Of a stretch of 64,000 nucleotides of DNA, positions 49,278 to 60,000 are shown piece after piece. Origin of the DNA: Stenopsyche tienmushanensis (lineage: Eukaryota; Arthropoda; Insecta; Trichoptera; Stenopsychidae); NCBI GenBank assembly GCA_008973525.1, contig WACJ01000321.1:62001-126000 (forward strand), read 5' to 3'. Under the pieces are notes generated by a model. It did not search any database, had not been told where the DNA came from, and saw nothing but the letters and a program-made list of their open reading frames with translations. Both the position numbers and the translations under genes were made by a program. Positions within the stretch are counted from its first letter, which is position 1. Each line of letters begins with the position of its first letter.

Positions 49278-49945
49278 AAACGTGCTAATGATTCCAGCAC
49301 GGTAATCACTAATTAATGATATTGATCGAGTCGACCAACCTGCGTTTATTGTTGTATGGAGTTTGATTGTGATGATCCCGGATGGTGGATCCGGGGAGGC
49401 TGTGACTGCTCGCGGCTATGACCGCGGCTAGCCTTTGGTTGTAGGGATCGAAGCGATGTCGCAATTCGATCGTCTTTGGAAGTTTTCACAAAATATGAAC
49501 AGCTCTAATGACGCACGTCTATTGCTAACGAGCGCCAATTTGAGAATGACAATCTTATTAGATATAAATTTATTAACTCCCTCGGCCGTTATTAATGTTG
49601 CATTATTATCACTCAGTTCATTAATGGCAACTTCCATTGGAGCCAGATCCTCAAGTAGATTTCTTAAAATCATTAATTCACTTTCAGAAATAGTATCCAT
49701 ATTCATATCTGCCAACGTTTTATTAACAGTATTAGCTATTCGTATAAATCGTTTTATTATGACAATCATCGGATCCCACCGAATTTTTACATCCAATAAT
49801 AGCTTTAGTTTCTTATCCTCCTGTTGAAAAATATTGTAAAATATTCTATTAAAAATTATTACGAATACTATTCGGATATTTTCCCGAATATGGAATAGTT
49901 GCGAAAAGCCCGAATACATTTGGATACCGAATATCCGGATTGTAA

Positions 49946-51050
49946 TCCCTAATTCAAACTCTGTGTCAATATGCTTTGGAATAATCTACACGAATACTGA
50001 AGAAATTTATCAAGTGATCAAGTTTTGTTATAACTAATGCCAAATTGTGCACTGTATTAAAACATGCCAAAGGATTAAGATAAAAGTGCCATATAGAGTA
50101 TTTTATCAATTCGCATTATCATTTAAATGTTTATATTATGAGACTATATTAGGAGGAAATGCTTGTGTGTGTGTATATATATTTGTTTGAGGTAAATATT
50201 TCGCGAAGTATTAAGCGTTTCCAAATTTATTTTTGGTAGCATTTGACTCCCTAGACTTCCCCCGAGGAATCTTTCATACACATCTTCTCTTTCGTTTAAT
50301 TTCCTATTTAACACCTGCTGCCATTTCCGTCTGTTCTGAACTTCCTCCCTCCAATCGCCCAAGCCTAGAAGTGCGGCGTCTAAATCTACCTGTCTATCCC
50401 AGTGCAGACGAGATTTTTCAAGGAGTCTATTGCCACTCGGTTCGGAATCTACAATAATATGGCAAAAGGGACTCTGTGGGTCGGCATTCGCACTTCATGA
50501 CCTGTCCAATGTACAATAGAAGTAGAATATAGAGTCCGACCACTTAATCGCGGAACTACCTACGAAAACTATGCATTGTTCTTGAGGTAAATATATTTAT
50601 GCCGAGATTTTTATTTAAATTCGGATTGTAACGTTGTTTTTTTCTCATGTCGAATGAAATATATGAAATGAATGTATGACGAGTATATGAAATTCTGTTT
50701 TAATACTAGGAAGATCTGTAAATTGGTTACAAAATTCTGTCTACAAATTGAGAGTATTTTAATTTGTTTAACATTTAGCTCATTTTCAGAAGCAAATTCA
50801 CACAACAATGGAATCAAGTCTAAAGTGAGTCAGGATTCAAAAGACATTTCAAAAAAGCTGGCGGCGGAGGACTAAGCTGGTGCCCATTTCGCGATTAAAT
50901 TTAAAAAATATTTGTCAAGTATTCTATGAAATTCAATTAAATACAAGCATTTTTCAACCCTACAAAAATGTTGTAACCTTACTTTCTAGATGCTCTCATA
51001 AGATGCTAGTATGACATGACATAAGCAGACTCGTAATAATTCGGCCACAG
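49946..51050. other. Spacer with a possible LINE tail
   Basis: AT-rich. The minus strand at about 50,300-50,460 reads like the end of an RTE-type reverse transcriptase (R-R-R-T-S-R-L-G and W-R-E-E-V-Q-N-R-R-K-W), with stops. Nothing else was recognised. Confidence 0.35.
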
Positions 51051-51054
51051 TCTA

Positions 51055-52160
51055 AGTGAGCGTGTACCAGGTAGGCGTTCCTGCAAAAACCACGCCCACA
51101 AACGGCCGTGCCCAGTGCGTAAAACTCCTGAACCACGCCCAAAAATGGGCGTGGTCCAAGTGTGCGTACACAGTTGCGCGGCCCCGTAAAGACACGCCCA
51201 CAAATCGACAAAAAAAATCTGTGGGCGTGGTCCAAGTGGGCGTAACTTCAAAGTACACGCTCACAAATGGGCGTGTCTAGGGGGTTACCAATCGCGAACT
51301 CCGCCCATTTGAGGTCGTGTACGTTACGCCCACTTGGACCACGCCCACAAAAGTCGATTTGTGGGCGTGGTCAAAATGGGCGTGCCTTTGCGGGGTCGCG
51401 CACATGGACACGCCCACTTGGACCACGCCACAAATTGGCGTTTTGTGGGCGTGGTCAAAAAGGGGCGTGCCTTTGCGGGGTCGCGCATCTGGACACGCCC
51501 ACTTGGACCACGCCCACAAAATGCCAATTTGTGGGCGTGGTCAAAAAGGGCGTACCTTCAAAGTACACGCCCACAAATGGGCGTGTCTAGGGGTTACAAA
51601 TCGCGAACTCCGCCCGTTTGTGGGCGTGTACGGTACGCCCACTTGGACCACGCCCACAAAAGTCGTTTTGTGGGCGTGGTCAAAATGGGCGTGCCTTTGC
51701 GGGGTCGCGCACCTGGACACGCCCACTTGTGGGCAAGGTCCGCGATTGGTCAACTACTAGACACGCCCACTTGAACCACGCCCGCAAATTGGCATTTTGT
51801 GGGCGTGGTCAAAATGGGCGTGCCTTTACGGGGTCACACACCTGGATACGCCCACTTGGACCACGCCCACTTGTGGGCAAGGTCCGCGATTGGTCAACCA
51901 CTAGACACGCCCACTTGAACCACGCCCACAAATTGGCATTTTGTGGGCGTGGTCAAAATGGGCGTGTCTTTACGGAACCGCGCGCCTGGATACGCCACAT
52001 GGACCACGCCCACTTGTGGGCGTGGTTAAGGATGGTTAAGCACTAGACACGCCCACAAATTGACGTGTTTCAAGTGGGCGTTCCCGCAAAGGCATGCCCA
52101 ATTGTGGGCGTGCCTAGTGTGTAAAACTCCTGAAACACGCCTAACTGTAGGCGACACACT
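51055..52160. repeat. GC-rich minisatellite of hairpin-forming units
   Basis: About 1.1 kb of repeated CCACGCCCACAAA and TTTGTGGGCGTGG blocks in an otherwise AT-rich region. A typical unit pairs CACGCCCACTTGGACCACGC on one side with its approximate reverse complement a few bases later, around a short variable centre such as AAGTCG or ATGCC. Units are joined by motifs like GCCTTTGCGGGGTCGCGCAC and GACACGCCC. Many frames are open only because of the repeat; there is no gene. Confidence 0.85.
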
Positions 52161-52164
52161 ATAG

Positions 52165-52913
52165 CAGGGGTGTCCAACCTTTTTTGTCTTGGGAGCTACT
52201 TTTCATTTTAAAATTGTCTCGGGATCGACTTCTAGTATGATTTTTATAGTAAATTCATATATTTTGTGTGTTTTTCCTTTCTTCAAACTTAAAAATGTTT
52301 ATTTTAAATGTGAAATATTATTAAATAAATATGTCCTTACAAAATAATTAAAATTTAGTATTTTTTTAACATCTTATTTTTATTATACATATTCAACATA
52401 TATTTCATTTTGGAAAATAATAAATAAAAATAAGAATTTATGCACTTTTTTCTTGATTCAGACAATAATTCAAATGCTAAATTTAATGAAATATTTGACA
52501 TTGTGTGTCGTTGGCAATCTACAGATAATCTGGTCGATAAGCACTCGTTGCAAAGCGCATCGAGGTGCTTATTGAAGAATGTTGTAATGTAATGTTGTAA
52601 TAAAGCTGATGTTAAATATTCTAAGAAAATTTATTATCCAGACATTTAAAAAAAAATCTGAAAACTGTTATCAAAGAATGCCACGAGCGCGGTCTTACTT
52701 TGACCATTCGTTAGTCCCCTAAATTAGCAGATGAGCACGAATCAAGTCGAGCTAAAGAGTTAGATCTCCATGATTTTATTTTTCATCGTCGGCTGTAAAT
52801 ATATTTATATAAAGAAAAAATTTTTTTTCAAAATTCACGGAAGTCGTCGGGATCAATCAAATTTTGCTTAAAGATCGACCGGTCGATCGGGATCGACCGG
52901 TTGGACGCCCCTA
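52165..52913. mobile_element. hAT-like non-autonomous element (about 750 bp)
   Basis: Left end CAGGGGTGTCCAACC at 52,165 and right end GGTTGGACGCCCCTA near 52,913 are imperfect inverted repeats of the hAT type. Near both ends there are GATCGAC motifs (GGGATCGACTTCTAG on the left, CGGGATCGACCGG on the right). No transposase frame is present. No clean 8-bp target duplication was seen. It abuts the minisatellite. Confidence 0.65.
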
Positions 52914-53267
52914 CTAGGACTTCCAATTTGTTTCTTAAATTTGTTTATATCAAACGTCATTGCTTGTTAAATGATTCAAAAATATTCAAAATTAAGTCGC
53001 TACGTGTTACAATATATAATATTAAATAAATACTCCTAGGTCCAGTGATAAACATACACAGCAAATTTAATATATTAAATTAGCAGGCTTATATTTGAGA
53101 ATCGTTGAATTTAATAAATGTCTGAAAACAGTACCGTTCAGTTTTAATTCCAAAATTAACTTTACCAACAAAGAAACATGATTGTTTACATGTAGCAAAA
53201 CGTATGGAATATCAATAGTTCAAAATGCATTGATTTGTACAAGTGCAATTCATAGCTCGAAGAACAA

Positions 53268-53302
53268 TATAAATTCAGTGACCATTCGAAGAATGATTCA
53301 CT
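53268..53302 (+). promoter_or_regulatory. Core promoter of TIL gene G (TATA plus initiator-like)
   Basis: TATAAA at 53,268-53,273 and TCACT at 53,298-53,302 (TCAGT in genes E and F). The spacing is the same. The ATG is at 53,333. Confidence 0.7.
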
Positions 53303-53332
53303 TTGAGGTATATTTCTGTACTTTAAAACAAC

Positions 53333-54269
53333 ATGGCTGTTCATACAATTTTGGTATCAAGCTTTGTCCTTCTTTTCAGTTTTTGCAGCCAAACTGAAGG
53401 ACAGGACTGTCCTTATCCTGAATATAGTAAATTATTATACATTTATAATTCAATCTCTATCTATTCCGAAGTCTGATATTTACATATTTTTTAACATTTC
53501 ATCAGGATCACTCTCTTCACTTTTTTCAAATGAAATTGCTTATTAAATTATTTATCGATATACAGTGTGCAAATTAAATGAAGTTTTTACTATGTGTTAT
53601 CAACCTTTTTGTGAAAAAACTTGCCAAAATCCTGAAATCATAGAAGGATGCTCATTAGATAGGTGTTATCCGGGATGTAAATGTCGTGAGGGATTTGTAA
53701 GAGACGAAAATAATCTTTGTATTCCTCTACATCAGTGTAATCGTACGTATATATTTAAATTTAAATTGCTATACTTGCTTTTATTTTGTAATCGCATATT
53801 AATATAAATTCTATGTTGATTTCAAAATCAGGTGACGGTTGTTGTTTAAATGAATATTATAGCAGCTGTGGAACATGTGAGCCACAATGTAGCGATGTTG
53901 GAAATATGATTTGTGATACATCATGTGATCCACCAGCGTGCCTTTGTAGAAGTGGTTATGCCAGAAATGATTTTGGCCAATGTATTCCTATGGATAACTG
54001 CAAACTAATACGTAAATAACCATTTAAATAATTATTCCGCATGTTGTTTATTAATATCAATAAAAACAATAATGGAAACATATTTTGCAGGGCCCCGTCA
54101 CTGTGGAAAAAATGAAGTAAAAGGATGCAAAGTGTGTGAAGCCACATGTGGAAACCCAAATGCAAAATGTTCGCCTAGAGAATGCAGTTTTGGATGCTTT
54201 TGCAGAGATGGTTATGTAAGAAATTGTTTAGGAGAATGCATTCCAAAACACCATTGTGATTATGAATAA
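53333..54269 (+). CDS. Secreted three-domain TIL protein (array gene G)
   Basis: Four exons: 53,333-53,426, 53,566-53,742, 53,832-54,011 and 54,091-54,269 (TAA). Total 630 nt (209 residues), phase-1 introns. The signal peptide is as in genes E and F. It lacks the extra domain of gene D. In the domain encoded by 53,832-54,011 the loop between cysteines 5 and 6 is D-T-S, predicted P1 threonine. The last domain has the loop S-P-R-E. Its stop lies four codons earlier than in genes E and F. It is the array member next to the complete Api5 gene, convergent with it, and so probably represents the ancestral position. Confidence 0.9.
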
Positions 54270-54569
54270 CATTAATTTAATAAGAATTGTCTTTATAAGC
54301 TTTTAACGGAAGTGTGTAAAACTTTTCATTAAAAAAATGATTGTACAATGTTGTATGATGATCTATTGCATGCATTAAAACAAATTGAATCAACCTCTTT
54401 TGAGTTCATATTTAATGTCAGGATTCCACAGTATTATCAATTTTTTTTCAATGACGAAAAATAAAAAATGTCTTTTAACCTTGGCATTTCTTGGAAAAGT
54501 ATATGAATTATAAAAAGCTGTGAAAACATGGTGCACTTTTCTATTTAAACAGTTTGTATTATGCAGGTA

Positions 54570-54781
54570 CACCTATCCCTCGATTTACGCGGTAGATACG
54601 TTCCGAGAGAAAACGCGAAAATCGTTGACTTTAATTTTTTTAATTGCTAATTCTATATATTTCACACAATTAGAGATCTTTTAAGATCATCAACATGTTG
54701 TGTGACACGTGCCACAAAATATGTTCGATTTTTGTTAAAAAAAAAAAAAAATTCTGAACCGCGTAAATCGAGGGATAGGTG
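54570..54781. mobile_element. Pogo/Tigger-like MITE with perfect 23-bp TIRs
   Basis: Starts with CACCTATCCCTCGATTTACG (first 20 of 23 bases) and ends with the exact reverse complement at 54,759-54,781. TA dinucleotides flank it at 54,568-54,569 and 54,782-54,783. Length 212 bp, with no coding capacity and an A-rich run inside. The homologous flanks of genes E and F lack it, so it inserted after the duplications. Confidence 0.85.
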
Positions 54782-57099
54782 TACTCCTGTTATTTGCATT
54801 TAAAACATTTTCATCACATACGTTTTAGAAAAATACATTAATTTATAAGATTTTATTAAACTATAGATCTATAAAAAAATACGAAACCAAGAATTGACAC
54901 ATAATTAAAAATAATTTATATTAAGAAAACAAATTGTTTCTTCCAAGTAATAAAAAAAATTTACTAAGCAAAATTTAACATCATATTAACACATTACATA
55001 CGGGGAGGAAACTTCATGCACATTTAACCATAGTTTTTGGTCTCTCTTGTGTATTTTAAATGTGCTCAGTTTTAAATTAATTTAAAAAAACCCTCATAAG
55101 ACAATGAAGGAAATGATGAAAAACATGGTGTAATTAATTTAAAATATTCACCCCAAACGTAAACATCAGTTGACATAGAAAATATTAATACACTTCCCAT
55201 ATGCAATGTAATATCCCCACAAACATATTGGGGAATAAATCACCATCAGCGAGAATGAATATTAAAATTTATACAACATTAATATGGCCGGTAGTGAGTT
55301 ACAGGGGTGAAACACTGACTCCAAGTCATGGACATGTACAGTCAAGCGTCAATAACAAGCTTCGTCTAATAGTCGTTCGAACCATTTTGTATTTAGGGTC
55401 GAATGGCAGTAGATCCATCAGAAGACCTCGGCTACGCTGGTCAGGTTAAAAAAAAGACATCGCACGTCTGGGCAATTGAAGAAAAGAGGCTCAGTACAGA
55501 CAAAAATGGCGAAATGCATTGTAGCTTGTAGGAGCTACCTAAAGTATATATAATGTGTTACCCTTTTATGAGCGGGACAGGTACAAATAGGAGATATTTG
55601 TATCCGCCTTACTCATGAAGAGTTAATATGAAAATACTAGCTACCCTAAACGTGTTTAAAAATGCTATGATTATTTTTCTACGCGATGGAATACATCAGG
55701 ATAAACATCTATGTGAAAGGTAGAATATGAAAAAATAAAATCAATATTAGTTTTAAAATTTTTATTTGTATAGTTAATACATTATGTATTTCAACCTCTT
55801 ATAAGATGGAACTTCAAGGTAAATATTGTTAAAGGACGGGGGAGACGAGAGTTAAATGAAAGGAATACTATAAAATATATACCATAAGACTAGTACTTCT
55901 GGTTAAACAAATACGCTCCCTCCGTTATGCTGAATTCTAAACATAAAATCAAGACTTACAACCTGGTACCAAATATGAATTGAAAAAAGGAAACTCTGGA
56001 AAAATCTAATAATTAATAACAGGAAATTCGCCTCAATGTTGTGGAGAAAAGCTGAAAAAAATGTATTAATTTCAAAGTATTCTTTTATATGTACCTTTTT
56101 TTGTATTTCAGTGAAGATTTTTTTGGCAGGGATACATAAGAATGTCACAATGTAAAAATTGCAACCGGCTGCAGTATATATTTTCAGTCTAATCAGGCAC
56201 ATATTTTTAAACCAGTTTAATATTCAGGATACAGAAACATAAAGTTTCTCAAAAAGTATTTCATAAGCTTTATATTAGTTTTTATAGAAAAATCGCATGT
56301 TTTCATTAAAAATAAAATTTGTATATACACAATATAAAAGAATGACTATCTAACTATAGGTTTTGCAAACTCATCGAGCTTCGGATATTTTTCATTTAGT
56401 ATTTTACTTGAACTAATAAAAGCATCGTTATTTAATGTTTATTACCTTAACTACACTATATTTTTAAATTTCCACACACTGATGACACATGACATGATTA
56501 CAAAAAACGATTTTGCTTCAATAAGCAAATTATATTACTCGATTATTTAAGGTTTTTATTAATTTTAAAAATGTAGTAATAAACTAATATGATAAAAACG
56601 CACGCATGAATATTATGCATAAGAATTTGTCATAATACCTCGCTATAATAATGCTTCAGTACAAATGATCACTCCTTCAATACCAGAGACAGTTCAACCC
56701 TATATTAAATTAGCATTGAATTAAATTTGTAGTCGGAATCTAAAACACATTTGTTAATTTGAAAAAGGACAAAATAAAAGGATAAACAAAAAACAGATTT
56801 TACTACGCTTTAAGTTAAATTATCAGCTTCCATTACCTATAAAGTAATTATTAATCACCTGTAAGAAAAAATCAAGATTTTATATCTTAGGTCCATAGCT
56901 GCATCTAATCAGAAAAAAATTAAAAATACGGGAAGGGGATCAATGGAATAAAAAGGATATTCAGTTTATAAGCCGATTAAACACATTATAAATGAGTACA
57001 GATTCCAAAAATTGTGAATTCTTAGACAAATAAATAAGCATTTTCATATATTGAAATACTCTTTTTTGAATTACGCTATTGATGCAATTAAGTCATTCT
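54782..57099. repeat. Flank of gene G, homologous to 30,127-31,945
   Basis: Contains an RTE-like LINE tail (about 55,190-55,540: G-N-K-S-P-S-A-R, then S-R-S-I-R-R-P-R-L-R-W-S-G), the GTGTTACCCTTTTATGAGCG motif, and long AT-rich sequence up to the last exon of Api5. It is the better preserved version of the duplicated block. No other gene was recognised. Confidence 0.7.
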
Positions 57100-60000
57100 T
57101 CAATAAAAGTTTTTTTTGAAGAACCCATTGCGTGAATTGTTTCTACTGAAATTTCTACCATTTCTGTTGCTCCTCCACCTTCCTCCTGCCGCTCCGTAAC
57201 CAGATTCTTTATTGGTAGTTACGTTCAACTTATTACTGTATTTTCCTGATGGAGGAATATACATTTTTTGATTTGTACCTTTTTCAGTTCGAGATCGTTT
57301 CTCGCTAGGTACTTTGTTGCCATCCTCATTGTCAAATGTAATTGGTTTATGACGTTTTTCTCCAATTGATTGGTGGCTTTTGGTTATTTTTGATGAATCA
57401 TCAGTCTAAAAAAGGAATATCATTTGAAAAAAATCATGTTTTAAACAAATAACGATTTAAATTGTCGATGTGCACTTACAGCAACTTTTTGTGAACGAGT
57501 TTGGAAGGAGAGTTGGATGTCATTTTTATAGCTGGGCGGAGTGTGGAATAAATCCTTTATTAATGTATTAATATTGGATGTTGTTTTTAAGGCAACAACT
57601 TTGATTTTATTTTCTTCAGTTTTTAATTCCTCATCTGATTTACCCTAAAAATCAAATAATACATACATTACAAATAAAACAAGCAAATATATCCATGAAC
57701 AATTTGTTATTTGAGATATCACAACCACTATGAAGTTATATAGCAATAAATTCCACTTCTTATAAATTTATTTCCCCCTTTCAAACGGAAGAACATACAC
57801 GTTATGCTCTAATGTAAATCCACTTTTTTGTCCCACCAAGCTCAATAAATGGACCTTAACACTGTTGATAGCACACAATATTCTTTCATTTCTTCGAAAT
57901 ATTTCTTAATGTTCAACTTGCATGGTATCTGTTTTCTGTTGTTCAGCTATTTTTGCCTATTAATGTGTTGCGAAATTAAAAGAACAGGGTTACCGTGCAA
58001 GCCTACCAGTTGCAAAGGAGTGGTGATATTCGACTAATGACGCCATTCCAGAACAGTCAAGGGGGAATAGCAAAATTGGTCAACGATAAGAATCATGCGA
58101 ACATCTTAAATATCAAAACAAACGTCTGCTCTCAACACAACATGAACGAAAGTCGTCTTATCTTTGTTGAAAGAAGTTAATAGCTTATCCGACGATAGCG
58201 ATTTCAGTTAATTATACCTAAATTTTATGACGTAAGTATCAACATTTATGAATTTCTATAAAAAAAAATTAAAAATATAATGAGAATGTAGTGGTACCTA
58301 TACGGCACGATTTTGCTATCGATGTACGAGTGTATTATGAAACGCATGACACCAGTCTCTGTCTTACGATTTCCGGTCCAAAAGGGTTAAACATTGACAT
58401 TTGACTAAGGGGCAAGACCTATTTTGTTTATATATACTGATAAATGTACTAGAACTTAACATTTGTTTCTTAAATTTGCTCAATTTTATCAATCACATGT
58501 CATACTTACATTTGTTGCTTCTTTTAATTTTTTGATGTATCCTTGTGTCAGACGAGCAAAGTATTGAAGACGAAGACGAAATTCTTTTAGTCTGGCTTGA
58601 TCTGCTGTCAAAATATCCGGAGATTGTCTAGCCAACCGATGAAAAGCGAATAACAGGCATTCAACGTGTGAAAATTCTAAAATTGGAGTAACTTCTTCAG
58701 GTTCCTCTCCAACTGTAGCAGGTGGTAGGGGCATGAATTTCTGAAAACAAGTATAGGATATATTCAAATATAAAAAAAATATTAAGCATAATTTTCTAAG
58801 GACGGGTATGTTCAATTTTTTAATCTTGGCAACCATCATACTCACAATTAAACAATTATAAACAGTTTGAACTTTAGCATCTGCATTTTCCAATGGTCCA
58901 CAGTCTATGGTTAATTCTGCTAATAGTTTTAAAAGCTCCAATTTGGGATCACCACCTTCTCCAGCTGCATCGGTCACTTCGTCAATTTTTGGAATAACAT
59001 GATCGCAAAAATAGTTTACAAAACGCGTAGAATTCACCTGAGACTAAATATACATATTTGTTTTTTAAATTTGAATGAAACATGTTTAGGTGTTTATTAC
59101 TAATAGTAAAACAGTATAAGATCGTGTTAGTTTTTATTTGGCGATAAAGAATATGCCCCTTTCCGATATTTTGACCAATTGACCAGGTGTCAAACATGCC
59201 TCATTAATTACAAAAGTAACGCAATTGTATACCTATATTTAATTATATACATGATATATTTACTTTTATTATATTAGATTGTCCCGTTAGGACTAACTTT
59301 TTTACCATCAGTTACATCTCAACAATCCCTTTGACAACACGTATTGTATATTTTAATAGTGGACTAACATCTGGAGAACATTATTTTCTATAAAAAAAAA
59401 ATTGTTTTCAAACGAGGATGATTTATTGTTTACAATTAGAAAGTTTAAGTGTCGTTGAGTACGAAGAGGTCAGATATAATCAACCGTTGCCAAATTCTTT
59501 AGCAACATAATAATGCGCGACCCTATAAATCAAAGATGATCGAAAACAAATTAAAGGAACTCGATTGGCAAACAATTCCGCATCCAACTTATTCTCCTGG
59601 TCTTGCTCTTTCCGACTATTATTTATTTAGATTGATGCAGCATCATTTATCGGGGAAAAAATCATAATTATAGAAGAGGTGAAATGAGTAATTGAAAAAT
59701 ATTTTATATCAAAACTCATTAAATTTTATTCTTCCAGAATTAATAAAAATATTAAAGATAGGAACAGGTTTTTGTTTGAATTTAAATTTCATTTAAAAAA
59801 CGATATTCCCAACGGGATAATGTATTATATATATATAATTTTTCTGATTGCGTTCTTTTGGTTGTTTGAGGCAAAATTTTCCTCTATTCGATATTTCGAA
59901 TCTCAAGTCGAGGATTGACTGGCAATCCGGGACACACATTTTTTAATAAGGCAGATATGCCTATTTTGCAATTCAAAAGTGTTAATAAAGATTAATTAAC

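Larger units (their letters stand above)
44397..49433 (-). mobile_element. Near-complete Jockey-like LINE
   Basis: About 5.0 kb on the minus strand: a short 5' leader from about 49,433, ORF1, ORF2, a 3' UTR and an A-rich tail (T-run on the plus strand at about 44,398-44,412). Only two clear frame breaks were seen, one in ORF1 and one in ORF2, so the insertion is fairly young. It is GC-richer than the surroundings. It sits inside a hAT transposase gene. A convincing target-site duplication was not found. Confidence 0.85.
43703..49945 (-). mobile_element. hAT element split by a LINE insertion
   Basis: The minus strand has two hAT transposase pieces. At 49,434-49,830 there is a segment with L-L-L-D-V-K-x-R-W-D-P-M and L-x-P-M-E-x-A-I-N-E-L-S-D-N-N-A-T-L. 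At 43,842-44,337 there is the C-terminal dimerisation region with R-V-F-S-T-A-G-Q-I-K-T-K-L-R-x-N-L. Between them lies the LINE at 44,397-49,433. The 5' end on the minus strand reads TAGGGATTACAATCCGGA, a typical hAT start, and repeated ATTCGGATAT motifs lie near both ends. The other terminus was not found, and the coding region has breaks. Confidence 0.7.

Noticed and set aside
51006..52046. Several long open frames on both strands in the GC-rich region
   Set aside because: They arise from the stop-free, tandemly repeated minisatellite unit and translate to shifted versions of the same repeat; no domain or splice logic.
51055..52160. CRISPR-like regular repeats
   Set aside because: Repeats are not separated by unique spacers of constant length, and the genome is eukaryotic.
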